DNA from: Amyloporia xantha
Taxonomy: Eukaryota; Basidiomycota; Agaricomycetes; Polyporales; Adustoporiaceae
DNA length: 64,000 nt
NCBI GenBank assembly: GCA_036971615.1
Contig: JAYKKR010000004.1
Span: 992,001 to 1,056,000 of the forward strand
Direction: 5' to 3'
Translations under genes and position numbers: made by a program
Notes under the pieces: model-generated
Seen by the model: the letters and a program-made list of their open reading frames with translations, nothing else
What the model was told of the DNA's origin: nothing
Databases searched by the model: none
In this document: positions 34,180-46,500 of the stretch, piece by piece
How the letters are laid out: every line of letters begins with the position of its first letter
How positions within the stretch are numbered: the first letter of the stretch is position 1

Positions 34180-36834
34180 ATGGAGTCCTCGTTCATGCAC
34201 GCAGTCGACCCCTTCTCTCATAGTCAAGGTGGATTCTTCTCGCAGCTCTTGAACGCGATCTCGGCGACTGCACTTGTCAGGTGTTGGCCTTTGCTGGTCT
34301 TCTTCACCGCCTGGGCGGCAGCAATATGTGTAATCAGCCATACGGTTCACAACCTCGGGATACAGAGCACTTTGTTAACTGTGTGAGTGTTCACTTCACG
34401 TCCGTAGATTTGATCTCGAGCTTGCGTGGGGGATCGGCGTACATACATGCGGGGTGGAACTGAATGTAGCGAGGCAGGCTGCATCCTGTCTGCGCCTTGC
34501 GTGGACATCGACCCGGTATGTGACTGCAAAATGAAGTCACAAGTATCGTCACCTGGGCATCAAGAGATGAGACGAGCAATAGCAGGTTCATCGGACTGGG
34601 CCTGGTCAATGAAGTAATGCAGGGCGCGCAGACAGCAGACGCTGGAAGTGTCTATTTTGCTCGTGTGACGCTCGTCTGGTCTGCACCTCTCGAGTCGTTC
34701 CCGGCATGTTGCCATATACTGGCCGGGAAGTTGATTCTCATAGTACGGAGGCGCCTTTTCATTTGTTGGACCATTCTATATGCGCCATTCCACCGGGTCA
34801 TGAACATCCTTGCAGCGAGTCGGAGATGGTCATGGCGGGTGTAGTCTAGGCTCGGATACTCTAAGGTTGTCGTAATAGCAAGTGCCATTTACTCACACAC
34901 GAATTCTCTCACAGTATCGGTACCGTTCTGGGTTTCGTGGTGTCATATAGAACCACATCAAGCTTCGAACGGTATAACGAAGGCAGGAGGCTATGGTCCC
35001 AGATCGTGCTCGCCAGCCGGACCTTCTCCCGTACCGTCTGGTTCCACGTACCAGGTAAACCTTGCTCACCTCCCTTCCCTCTATCGGCGGACGCCCGGAC
35101 TCTGACCTGACTCGCATGCCCACAGACGTGATGCCCGCGGCGGCCGACGACAAGTCCACGCTCGAGGAACGCAAGCAGCGCGTGATCATCGAGAAAAAGA
35201 CCGCGATCAACCTCGTCGAGGCCTTCGCCGTCGCCGTCAAGCACTACCTCCGGGGCGAGGAGGGCGTGTACTACGTCGACCTCTACCACCTCGTGAAGTT
35301 CCTCCCGTCGTACGCGCTCCCGCCCGGCATACCTTCCGCGCTGGACCTCTCGGACGCCTCGAGCACGCAGTCGCCCGCCGCCCGCGAGAGCGAGCAGAAT
35401 GGCCGGCTCTCCGACATCCGCTCGCTGCGCAGCGTCGCGTCTCCGCGGTCGCCCGCGACGGCCCCGCGCTCTCCCCACCTGCCGGTGCCCGTGACTTCAC
35501 CGCAGCGGCGGACGACGTTCGTCGAGGGGCTGCCGAGACCGTCGCTGGAAGGGGATCTCGAGGAGGGAGAGGGGCGGGGGGAGAAATCCTCGAGGACAGT
35601 CATGGTCGAGGAGGGCTTCCTTCTTCCCGCACTCAACCCGCCCAAGTATCACCTTTTGGACTTGTTCCCATTCTCGCTTTTTGTCAAGATGCTCGCCAAG
35701 AGAGGCAAGGACGTCAAGGTCTGCATACCTCTGGTGCACGACGTGTGGATTATTTGGCTGACAACTTGATGTCGTATAGGGCAAGACGGCCGCTCGTATT
35801 CGTGCACGGTTGAGGGGCCAGACAGTGACACACAATCTGCCGCTGGAGATTTCGTTCTATCTCGTATGTATTTTGACGTAATGGGCACGTATCCGTCGCT
35901 TACCGCACATACCCGCCAAACAGAGCTCCTATATAGCCGCGCTGCAAAATCGCAAGGTAGTGGACGCTCCCACATCCAGTAAGGGCATATCTATCTTCAG
36001 GCAGCAGCCTCTCATCAATTCCACGCAGCCGCACTCCTCAACTCTCTGGGGCAACTGGCCGACGCTCTTACAGGGCTCGAGCGCATCCTCACTACCCCCA
36101 TCCCCTTTTCGTACGACTATTTCCCCGCGGTCGCTCCAGATTGTGGCTGAACGATGTGATCCCTTAGCTATCGTGTGCATTTGTGGACGGTGACCGTCTT
36201 GTACAACCTTTTCCTGGTATGTCCTCTCGGCTCTCGCGGCAGTCGGGATGCCGGCTGATGGGTACTGTAGCCCTTCCAGATCTGGAATTATCTTGGATGG
36301 CTCACAATTCCAGCCACGCTTCTGCTGGTGCGTAGAGTGGACTGTTGGCGATAGCGGCAGCCATTAACTGAGATCTTTCTGCAGAGCTTCATCTTCTTCG
36401 GCTTCCTGGTTGCAGGAGAGGAGATTGAAAGTGCGTATCATCTGCTTGATCTCATGGACATTTCGCTCATTCCGCCCTTTGTTGCATTTAGATCCATTCG
36501 GTTAGTGCTGCTAGATTCCTGATCGAGTTTGCAGACTGATCCTTCACTCCCCTTACCTAGGCTATGACAAGAATGACCTGGTAAGAAACTGCGCGCTATT
36601 TCCTTATACCCGGCGCTGATGCTTCTGCAGAACATGGACCATTTCACGCACAACATCATCCGCAGCGAGCTCCGCGCCCTCACCGCGCTCCCCGTTCCGG
36701 ACCCCTCGATCTGGGCGTTCTCACCCTACAACGACCAGATCTTCGGATCCAGGAGCTCGGAACGTGTCCCTCCCGACGAGTGGATGCGGCGCGGCTTCGC
36801 AAGCATGCAGACGGCCCTGTCCGAGGCTGTGTAG
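34180..36834 (+). CDS. Bestrophin-family (UPF0187) anion channel
   Basis: Twelve exons: 34180-34382, 34915-35054, 35126-35718, 35780-35863, 35924-35978, 36029-36110, 36168-36216, 36271-36327, 36385-36430, 36491-36499, 36561-36580 and 36631-36834. Together they give 513 aa in one open frame. Family marks: GTVLGFVVSYRTTSSFERYNEGRRLWS after the first helices, IPFSYRVHLWTVTVLYNLFLPF, then GEEIENPFGYDKNDLNMDHF, the conserved bestrophin acidic/NPFG segment. These proteins form pentameric chloride or bicarbonate-type channels in membranes. A Ser/Pro-rich insert of about 120 residues in exon 3 (SPATAPRSPHL) is likely cytosolic and disordered. Intron 1 is 532 nt. Exon 10 is just 9 nt and encodes part of NPFG, a genuine microexon needed for the signature. 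Confidence 0.93.
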
Positions 36835-37352
36835 CTGGTCGCAAAAGACGGCACAAAATTATATATAGCCCACCGGGGTGATATAGGCGTGAGGTCGGCA
36901 TACGGGAGGATGGAGTAACGACTGGGAATGGACCTTGTGTGTGTTCCTTAAATGTGTTCCGACATTAGACGGGCGCAGCATTTACGGACTGTCAAGAAAT
37001 CGTCTTTACATTTGCATTGTCTGGAATTCAATACATAGCATCGCATATTTCATCATATAGCATCACTTCCATCAACGTACAGTATTTATTCTCTGAGCTT
37101 GATGATCATAATATTTGTTCATGACGTACATGTTGTTGTTACATGACAGTATTGTTCAATACGATCGTTATCCCCTTCTTGACCCCAAAGCGCAACCATT
37201 CGTGAATGCCTTGGTGTCGGGGCTGAAGTGCTGATACATGCTGATAATTGCGGACGTGGGAGAAAGGCAATTGCATGATGTGCTAGAAGAATGCTACGAT
37301 AAATATGCACTCAGGTATGTGACTTGTGAAATGACAAGGCCATTCGTCGAGC
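36835..37352. other. Spacer between bestrophin and F-box copy A
   Basis: Shared 3' flank of two genes that converge. No gene seen. Its right part (from about 37163) is repeated at 40023-40200. Confidence 0.5.
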
Positions 37353-38967
37353 CTATACCCCTTCAATCTCATGCCCGAATTCATGAAAACGCATAAGCCA
37401 CTCCCAATCCTCACATCCAAAGTCTTCCGCCGTTCGGAACTTGACTCTGCGAGCAGTCCAAGGGCGAGAAAGGCTGGTGTCGCCATCTGACCGATCGACA
37501 TGCATGAAGTCCCCATTATGTCCGATGAATTGAAGACTTCTGGCCTCGGAAGCCAGATTGTCCATGTCGATAAAATGCGACCAATCTTTGTCCCCGACAT
37601 GACCGAATTTCAGCTGTGGTTTGCTGGCCCACTGCGGTTCAGAAATGAGAAGAAAATGACGCTCGTGATGAACATAGATTACCAAATCTGTCCAGTGAAT
37701 ATTTTCCCCAGCTCTCTCTATGTTCATATATACGCGTAGAGCTGTCAGGTTCGCGGAGAGGTGCTGATGCAGATATTGAAAATCCTGGACGGTGAACCGT
37801 TCCGCTACTATGTCCAGTCCAAGCACCTGCAAGTCTTTCAATTGTGAGAGTGTCGAAAGCAAGATCATCGTATGCTCCCATGAAAGAAAGTCATTGCGAA
37901 AATCGAATCGTCGGAGCCTTTTCTTCTGCAGCACGAAGTCTGCCAACTTAGCCACATGGGAATTACCCAAGCTCGTTTTCGCGACGAACTTGAGCGACGT
38001 CAATTCTGGGAAGGAATAAAGATTGTCGCCCAAGACTTGCCATAAGTCGGAAACGCCGCTTTGGGTAAAGAAAAAGGACAGTGACTCCAGCCGCATGTTG
38101 TAGCGCATGAGGAAACTCATATTTGACAGGTTTCCGGGATAGATCAAGTGTAGGTGTGTCAAATCCAGAAAGACATGCGTCGGGCAGCTCCACACCAGGT
38201 CGCCGATGGCAGTCAGGTCCCTTAGCGTCTCCCAATTTGAGAGCATTAGAGAATAGAATTGCGGCTCATCCTCCGCAAAATCCATCTCGAGAAAGTCATC
38301 GGGTTCAAGTCTGATCGACTGAAGGTTGTTCAAAAGATGCAGGGGAGCATCTCGCGCAAACGGGATTCTGGATCAAGAATCAGTAAGGTGGTGTTGTACA
38401 ACAATTTCTGAACCCACGGCAGCGTCACTTTTCGAAGTCGACGACATGATCTAGCCAGCGTTTCGACAACATCAGCGGCGGGCGCAGGATTTCCCCCGCG
38501 CCAATGAAATGACTGCATATTGTGGAGTGATGCGATCGCGCCAGTAATGCAGTCTGAGCGGTTACACTTCCATATTAGCATGTTGGCAGGCTCGGGAATG
38601 CAGGCGACGCACGCCGTTCGAAACTGGCATTGCCCTCTACGAAGCAATACACATACAACCGCTTGACAAACATGGCAAAAGCGGGATCTCGGATAATGCG
38701 CAAGAGGATTGCACAAGATCTTGCAGCATTTACGTCATGCTGTCTGTTGTATTCATCGTCGTCAGAGTCATCATCGTCTGAAGACTCCCAAGAGCCGAAA
38801 TATAGGTGAACGGTCGCGAACAATGACCGCACCGCAAGATCATGGAAGAACCTGCATACGAGGAGACAAGCACGTTTTCCCAAGGATGGCAAGCATTCTA
38901 CAACAATCTGCCATATTTCAGGCGGCAATGCAGCAAGCTGGAGTGTTCCAAGCGTTTGAGTGGCCAT
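37353..38967 (-). CDS. F-box/LRR-like protein, copy A
   Basis: Minus-strand exons 38967-38613, 38553-38418 and 38367-37353 give 501 aa. An N-terminal F-box (ALPPEIWQIVVECLPSLGKR, then CRFFHDLAVRSLFATVHL) is followed by an acidic loop (SSDDDDSDDDEY) and a C-terminal array of irregular leucine-rich strands such as LQSIRLEP, LRDLTAIGDLVW, LRRFDFRND and LKDLQVLGLDI. Such proteins bind Skp1 through the F-box and recruit targets to SCF ubiquitin ligases. The target is unknown and the family evolves quickly in agaricomycetes. Introns are 59 and 50 nt, at the same positions as in copy B. The first intron replaces an apparent frame change after GNASFE. Confidence 0.85.
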
Positions 38968-39231
38968 TTGGAGGATGAATTTTACAAGATAACGACACTA
39001 CTGGGTTCAAGGCCACGTTGTTTGCGCACGCTTGCGCCGTACTGTTTTGGCGCCCGTCTTCCACTAGCGTTTCCAGTGTACTTAGTTGCTAACCCTTTAC
39101 TGAAAGATCATCAATAAATGTTGATGCCCAAGGATATGACAGATTTCTACAAGCTAAAAGAAGCGCCTAGACGGCCCAAAGAGCATACTCGAATGGGTTG
39201 CCAATCCAACTTACTACTATTAGTATCTACG

Positions 39232-39349
39232 GCCAACGTTTCGCTCACCTCGCGCTCTGTTACACCTAATCCATTCGCTTAGTGCTGCCAGATTCCTGAT
39301 AGAGTTTGCAGACTGACCCCTTCTTTTCCCCTACTTAGGCCATGACAAC
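39232..39349 (+). pseudogene. Bestrophin fragment (exons 10-11 region)
   Basis: This aligns with 36459-36568: intron 9 end, the 9-nt exon 10, intron 10 and the start of exon 11 (GGCCATGACAA against GGCTATGACAA). The donor after the microexon has changed from GT to CT, and the rest of the gene is absent, so it is a non-functional remnant left by the duplication. It stops exactly where the fold-back element starts. Confidence 0.82.
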
Positions 39350-40022
39350 AGGGTGTTCCACAGTAGGGTTTCCGCGCAGTTTCCGCTCAGTTTCGAGCCA
39401 GATTCCATTCTGGTTTCCGACTGCCCGAGATGCCCGAGAATCCGGCAAAGCCCGGAAACTGCGTTTTCAACTTTGATTAGGGCGTTGGAAACTGGAGCTC
39501 GAGTATGCTCGCCACGCCTGTATTTGTTCGGGTTTGTATTAGATAAGCAGATCGATTAGATACGTGATAATCTCAATGTGACATGGTGTGACCCACTGCT
39601 AAAAATCATCGCTGGCCACGTCACAAAAGTGCGGCACAGATGGCTGCTAAGTTGTAAGTATTGTCCTTACATCTCATTTGCAAGGCTATATAAAGGGAGA
39701 GAATCCATTTTCAATACTTCTAACAACTTCTTATGGCACTACATCCCTCATTACCTGAATTAATGAGGTTTACAGGCTATCTGCATAGTTTGTCACAGAC
39801 GGTCATGTGGTTAGGTACCCCTGCTTATCTAATACAAACCCGAACAAATACAGGCGTGGCGAGCATACTCGAGCTCCAGTTTCCAACGCCCTAATCAAAG
39901 TTGAAAACGCAGTTTCCGGGCTTTGCCGGATTCTCGGGCATCTCGGGCAGTCGGAAACCAGAATGGAATCTGGCTCGAAACTGAGCGGAAACTGCGCGGA
40001 AACCCTACTGTGGAACACCCTA
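39350..40022. mobile_element. Fold-back element with ~200-bp inverted arms
   Basis: The left arm 39350-39550 and right arm 39821-40022 are inverted copies so similar that a 68-codon frame translates identically from both. The ends read AGGGTGTTCCACAGTAGGG. The centre is about 270 bp, A+T-richer, with no transposase. No target duplication is found. The left flank matches bestrophin position 36568 and the right flank matches about 37163, so roughly 600 bp is missing at the insertion point. Confidence 0.88.
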
Positions 40023-40203
40023 ACGTTATCCCCTTTTGAACTCAAAAGCGCAACCATTCGTAAATGCCTCGGTGTCAGAGCTGAAGCGCCAATACATGAT
40101 GATGATTGTGGATGCGGGGGAAAGGCAATGTCCTGATGTGCTAGAAGAATGCTACGATAAATATGTACCCAGGTATGTGACTTGACAAGGCCATTTGTAG
40201 AGC

Positions 40204-41825
40204 CTATACCATTTCAATCTCATGCCCAAGATTATGAAACCGCATGAGCCACTCCCAATCCTCGCATCCAAAATCTTCCACTATTCGGAACCCAACCCTG
40301 CGAGCAGTCCAAGGGTGAGAAAGGCTGGCCTCGCCATCTGACCGATCGACATGCATGAAGCGGTCATTATGTCCGATTAACTGAAGGCTTCTCGCCTCCG
40401 AAGCCAGATAGTCTATGTCGATCAAAGGCGAGTCTTCGTCCCCGATATGAGTGAATCTTAGCTGTGGTCGGTTGGCCCACTGCGGTTCATAGGTAAGAAG
40501 AAAATGACGTTCATAATGAGCATAATTTACCAAATCTTCCCAGGGAACATCTTCCACAGCTATCTCGTTTATGTTCTGATATACGCGTAGGGCTGTCAAG
40601 TTTGCGGAGAGGTGCTGATGCAGATATTGAAAATCCTGGGTAGAGAACCGTTCCGCTACTATGTCCAGTCCGAGCACCTGGAAGTCTTTCAAATGGGAGA
40701 GTGTCGAAAGTAAGATCATCGTATGCTCCCATGAAATATAATCATTGCGGAAATCAAATCGTCGGAGCTTTCTCTTCTGCCGAACGAAGTCTGCCAATTT
40801 GGCGATAGTAGAGTCACCCATAGTCGTTGTCACAATCAACTTGAGCGATGTCAACTCTGGGAGGGAATGAGGGTTGTCGCCTAAGACTTGCCATAAGTTC
40901 GCAACGTCGCCGTTGGTGAGGAGAAAGGACAATGATTCCAGCCGCATGCTGTGACGCATGAGGAGGTCCAGATTTGACAGATCTTCGGTATAGGTCAAGT
41001 CTAGGTGTGTCAGATCCCTTAGGACATGAATCGGGCTGCTCCACACCAGGTCGCCGATGGCAGTCAGGTCCCTTAACGACTCCCAATTTGAGTTCATCAA
41101 AGAGTAGAACTTCGGCTGACTCCCCGCAAACTCTGTTTCGAGAGCGGACTTGGGTTCAAGTCTGATCGACTGAAGGTTGTTCAGAAGATGTAGCGGAGCG
41201 TCTTGCGCAAACGGCACTCTGGAAGTAAAAATTAACAACATCACGTTAAACAGCAATGTCCAAACCTACGGCAATGTTACTTTCCGAAGTCGATTACACG
41301 ATCTAGCCAGAGTTTTAACAAGATCAGCAGTGGGTGCAGGATTTTCTCCGCGCCAGTGAAATGAATCCATGTTGTGGAGTGACGCGATTGCGCCAGTAAT
41401 GCAACCTAGGAATTGGGAGCACTTTCGGATTAGGATCTCATTAGGCTTGAAAACGCAGGTAACGCACGCATTTCGAAACTGGCGTTGCCCTCTATGAAGC
41501 AATATACATACAACCGCTTGACAATCATGGCAAAGGCAGGATCTCGCACAATACGCAACAGGATATCGCAAGATCTTGCCGCATTTATTTCGTGCTGCTT
41601 GTCGTATTCGTCGTTGGGGTAACAGCCGTACCAAACCTCCCAAGAGCCGAAATACAGGTGAATGGTCGCGAATAATGTCCGCATGGCAAGATCGTGGAAG
41701 AGCCTGCATGCGAGGAGACAAGCACGTTTGCCTGAGGACGGTAGGCATTCTACGACAATCTGCCATATTTCAGGTGGTAATGCAGTAAGCTGCAGCTGGA
41801 GCATATTTTGGGAGGGGCCCTGCAC
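40204..41825 (-). CDS. F-box/LRR-like protein, copy B
   Basis: Minus-strand exons 41825-41468, 41405-41270 and 41218-40204 give 502 aa with introns of 62 and 51 nt at the same places as copy A. The F-box reads ALPPEIWQIVVECLPSSGKR. The C-terminal half follows copy A with many substitutions (roughly four residues in five identical by eye), for example LEPKSALETEFAGSQ where copy A has LEPDDFLEMDFAEDE. The acidic loop of copy A is replaced by VWYGCYPNDEYD. No stop or frameshift is present, so both copies could be expressed and may have diverged in target choice. Confidence 0.85.
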
Positions 41826-42707
41826 TCTGGAATTAGCTGGGATGTAATTAATGACTCTGGCTGCTCAACGCAACGTTGTTTGTGCACGTTTGCACAGTAG
41901 CACTTACCCATTTCGGCGCTCGTCTTCACCGCCTTGCAACACGTGTTCCATTCTCTAGCATTTTCAATTTGAGCATGGTAGTTGTTTCTTTACTGCAAGA
42001 TCAATATATAAATGTTGGTCTCCGGCTTTGACAGATTTTCGTAAGCAAAAATAACCACCTAAACTGCCCAAAGAGCGTACTCGAATGGATTGACAACCTT
42101 GAGCTTGGGGCCAACTTTACTCTGTTACTGTCTTTTGAGTCTATGGTCGTAGTACATAACTATCTCGATCAATCAAAATCAACAGGATACGGAATACACA
42201 TGGCATACATGTTTCGCGTAATGCCACGCCGCGGCCACCTGTGGCCTCATGGACAAAGCAACCTTTGTCCTCTTCATGGCCGACAGAACGCATGTAGCGC
42301 TCACTTCCTCAGTTTCAATTCGTTTCGCCAGGACGTAAGACCACCCAGTGTCAGACATGTTCAGACCTCTATTTTCAGCGAGCTATTCCGACAAATTCGA
42401 GCAGCACCAGCAAGAAGCGTCACAAGAGAGACCGGTTGCCCGGTGGAAGAGAGGATTCAAAGAAGACAGGATCAACTCTAACCTTGGGTACTACATCGAG
42501 CCCGCGCCTCCTAGCCCAACATCTTCAGCGTCGGGATCCTCTTCTGCGGCGAGAGACCGTGACGATCACGAGCCACAGGACTCTGAAGTCGCATCGTCCA
42601 GCAAAGTTCGTTCCCACGGCCTCTATGTATACATTCACAAACTGCAAGTGGTTCTACCGAGCCTATCTCGTAGTGTCTCGCCGCCACAACCACCCCCATC
42701 ACAAAGG
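41826..42707. other. Region between F-box copy B and the EXPERA-like gene
   Basis: The first 280 bp is the duplicated F-box upstream flank. At 42348-42707 a Ser/Pro/Glu-rich frame runs on into the first exon of the next gene without a stop. It has coding-like composition but no recognised domain (see findings). Confidence 0.45.
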
Positions 42708-43563
42708 ATGGTCGTGAAAAAGCGTTTCTTAATAACGTTATGGTACGCGTCGCAAAGCGTCTCAGTTTCGCTGTGTCAGGCGTTGTTCTGGAATCTGAAT
42801 AACACACCAGGTTTATCATCTCGGTCCCACTCGTCTTCTGGGACTCTATGTTTCTTCTGATGCGGTGGGTTCATTATCTGCGCAGTTTCCGTAATTACCG
42901 TGATCGGACCCCCTGATGTCGCTCTGCCTGTAGCCCACGGTCAATGGAGGGTGGTGATCTCCACTTTCTCTGGAAACCGTACGCGTTCTACCAGACGGTA
43001 GATTTAGTGAGTAATCTGAGAAAAGCTCACCTGCCCCCAACGCCACGCTGACTTCCTTCTAGAACTACAGCGTCCAGGCGTTCGAGGAGGGGACAGGCTT
43101 TCCCGGCGCTCAAGGTCTGCAAATTTGCTGATCGCTGCACGGCGCTCCGTCTCTCATCGTGTTTGCAAACTTTGCAGCGCTCGTCAGCATCGTCGAGGGC
43201 ATCATGAACATTGGCTACCTGTACCTCGCACACGTTCGAAGCACCCCCGTCGCGCCTCTCCTGGGCTTCGCGGGCGCTCTCATGACCCTGTCGAAAACCG
43301 CGCTCTATTGGCTGCAGGAGTACTACTGCGGCTACTGCTCCATCAAGCACAACAGTCTAGACGTCCTCGTCCCCTTCTGGGCCATACCCATGGGGTGCGT
43401 GTTCTTTATCTCTGCGCTGAAAGTTTTTCGTGTGAACGCTGTCTGCAGGCTTTGGCTCCTCATTCCAGCCCTAGTGGTGTGGCGTTTGGGCAACGATATT
43501 ACTACCGCGCTGCACGTTGCAGACAGAGAAGACCGGAAAGACATCAGTCGTAAAAAGAAGTAA
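42708..43563 (+). CDS. EXPERA-like multipass membrane protein
   Basis: Six exons, 42708-42742, 42811-42864, 42934-43006, 43063-43114, 43178-43394 and 43449-43563, give 181 aa. About five hydrophobic helices are visible: ITLWFIISVPLVFWDSMF, the HFLWKPYAFYQTVDL region, ALVSIVEGIMNIGYLYLAHV, LLGFAGALMTLSKTALYWL and GLWLLIPALVVWRLGNDI. A Lys-rich C-terminus (SRKKK) could be an ER-retrieval signal. The pattern of Trp, Tyr and Glu within helices resembles EXPERA proteins (emopamil-binding protein, TM6SF, sigma-2 receptor), and the family is seen in many agaricomycetes as hypothetical. A sterol-related or ER role is inference. The start was picked because MVVKKRFLITLW begins the first helix as in relatives. 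Confidence 0.8.
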
Positions 43564-46500
43564 GACCGCGATGATCGCTGTGCGCCCATCTATGGCATAT
43601 TGCTCTCAGGACTACGTGTTTGGTATGGAGGTGTGGATCTAACGTTAACTCTCTTGTGTATGCACAACAATGCGGAATCAATCGGTGTATGTTCGGTTTC
43701 TCGTCTACGGACACTGTGCAGGCTGCTTTAGCAGACTGAGAGAATGCGCTTGCGTGGGCTCCATCTGAGATACGACACGTTCACCAAGGATCATGCTCAG
43801 GATAACGACAGCATCGGAGATCACAGTGCACAGATATCACAGCGGCCAATCCGCCGTTTGTAAAGGTTTGTTCCATGCGCGCGTCTACCGCTCGACGCAC
43901 GGGCCAATAATCTGCTGGTACTCTCGCATCTGTCCATCCTGCCAATCGGCTGCTAATCGAGCGTGGGTACGGTGCAACGAGATTCGGCGGTTCCTCCGTG
44001 ACGGAGGCTTCTCCGACATGGCTAATAGCTTGTAAACCTGACATAACAGGTGCTAGGTTCTCGGGGCATCGAGCTAGAGGCTCGCGGCAGTTTCTCCGGG
44101 TGCGATACCGACAGCTGAGCTCCGTGGTCTGCTTCGGACCACGGAAGAAACGTCGCGTAAAGTTTAGGGACGGTAGGGCAACGTTCGTGGCCTGGTTGCG
44201 GTGTGCTCCCCTCGGAGCGGTGATCCAGGCATGACCTGCTAGTTCGAGCGATGGTGCTGTATGTTCGAGACGAGGCTCACCGGAATGTCTCGATCAGCTA
44301 CCACCACTCTAAGAACGTGCGAACCCACGGCATCCCGATGACGCGGGTGCTTCTGCTCGTTCTCCGTGATGTTGGGAACAGACCGATTGCAGGAAGATGC
44401 TCAGTTTGCAGGGCCGTGCTGTGCTTGTTCTTACGGCCGTACTCCCTCTTCCCCTTCCCCCGCGCAGCGCGAGAGATCGACGACAGTTGAAGTACCCCGT
44501 CTAGTTTCCGCGGACTGCTCGGGCTGCGTTTGGCAGTCGAGAAGGGCGAGATGCCCATATCCCCAGACCCAACACGGGGACGCGGAATGCAACAAGCAAC
44601 TGCCCCCGCAGGCTTCCGTCTCCCGCTGATCCGGATCCTGACACGGGGATTTGGTACGCCTGTCAACTCTATCTGTCGCGAAGCGTGTCGTGCTACATCC
44701 CCTGCTTGATATGTGTATATCGTTCCCCGGAGGCTATACACGACTCTCGGCCCCAACCGACACGCCCGCACCGGGAGCCCCACCACCACGATCGTGATCA
44801 GGCTGAGGCTCATCGCTCATCGCTCAGCGACCGCTGACCGTTCCGGGGCCAGTACTTGGTCGCCAGCCTGCCGTTCCGCGTGCGCACCTGCCATCCTTGT
44901 CGGATATGTTTGGCCTCTGTCCTCCAATGCAGGGGGATCCGCTGTCCTATATCCGCTGCAGCCCCACGGGCACGGTTCTTTGATAAGCAATTAGAGCCGT
45001 CGACGCTTTCGACTGATCTTCATCTGGCAAGTGGTTTGGGGCGGGCACCGATCACCCCTCGTTCGTCCGCTGGAAGCTCCGGACGGGGCTAGCGCTGCCA
45101 CATTGCACGCCATGCCTGCTGGCGAGAGAGAATTGTGCGATTGAACGCATCGCATGGACTTCGTGCCGACTTGTAAGCCTATAGCGTACCGGGAACAAGG
45201 CTCTCCCAGCATCTGGCACCTCAAAATCAGGTCAACATGTAGTACTGTATTAGCCCATTGGTCAATAGATTAAATGTCATTGGGGTTTACAAGTCAAAAA
45301 TGTCTCCTCCATGTCTCGCTCAGACTCAGAGTCCGGTGTGCAGGCCCGCAGACACGCCAGAGCTGCGTCTGTTTGGCAGGTACAAGGAGCGCATGTATGC
45401 GGCGTCAGTCCGCTCGATCCGCGAGCTAACAGGCGTGGCGGCAGGCAAGTCGGTGCGTCATAGCAGTCGATGACCCCGCTGCACGCATATACATCATCTC
45501 CCCACCGTCGACCCGGTTCGGGAGCACGAACAGCCCGATCCGTGTAGGCACGACGACACATCGCACTGATGGCCGTGCACGTCATACCACATAGGCACGT
45601 CGGTACCCACGTAAAAACCAGGCAGATATCCCGCCTGCGTGTGGGTGGGTGGGGAGAAAAAGAGAGCCTAGAGGGGAGATGGGCATCACGATCGCGGGTG
45701 ATAGGATAGATAGGACGACGCACCGCACCGGTCCCCAGGACCAAATGGCAAATGGCAAATGCCCAACGTACGAGTGGCAAGACTGCGTCCGAAATTGCGA
45801 TCACACACGCACACGCGACTGTTTCCCCCCGACGCGACAGAGCTAGTAGGCCACGTGGCGACCCTCAATGTGGCTCGAGTCCCTCCTGCGGGCCCATTGC
45901 GTCTCGGATATGTGTATGTGCATATCTCTGCGCTAGCACTATGTGCACCGTGGAAGCGGAGACAAGGCGGGCCAGGCCCAAGGCGACGGCGTCATCGAAT
46001 ATCGAACATCGAACATCGACATCAGCACACACGCCGGATCGTACGGACGCGCATTCCGACGTCGAGACGCGACGTCTCCTGAATTTCTGATGCATCTGTA
46101 TTGAATATGCCCCGTTTTTGTCTCGCCTGATAATATCGATTCAATGCTGTAATGGCCCGCCGCTGGTAGGACAGATGACATCGTGAAATGAGCGCGAACG
46201 TCCAACGATCCGATTGCCACGATCAGAGATGCGGGTGAGGCGATTTGAATTCTTCAGGCGATCTGGCGTGCTGAAGCACGAACGGCCGTGAATCGGACTC
46301 GGACCTCCTCCCAGCCCCTCGACGATTCCGTACGACTTGCAATTGACCCGCGCCGGGCGAAATGGGCGCATACCTGCCTCGCTCCAGGGCATGCGCACCG
46401 GTACGCACAGCGAGTCGACGTCGTGAGCGGCGTAACTCTGTTACAGTGGCTCTGTGCACTGTGCACGCACGCAGCCACATCAATGGCCAACATGACTGTA

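Larger units (their letters stand above)
36459..39231 (+). repeat. Tandem duplication, F-box unit 1
   Basis: The region from bestrophin intron 9 through the first F-box gene and its upstream flank aligns with 39232 to about 42110. The second unit lacks the 36568-37160 stretch (last bestrophin exon and spacer). The upstream flanks of both F-box copies also match, including a shared GCCCAAAGAGC.TACTCGAATGG word. Confidence 0.8.
39232..42110 (+). repeat. Tandem duplication, F-box unit 2
   Basis: Second unit of the direct duplication described for 36459-39231. It contains a bestrophin gene fragment, a fold-back element in place of the deleted spacer, and F-box copy B. Confidence 0.8.

Noticed and set aside
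35237..35645. Minus-strand frames of 87-189 codons
   Set aside because: Shadows of bestrophin exon 3.
44298..44813. 171-codon minus-strand frame
   Set aside because: The composition is that of chance translation of G+C-rich DNA (Arg/Pro/Ser) and overlapping frames on the other strand are also open.
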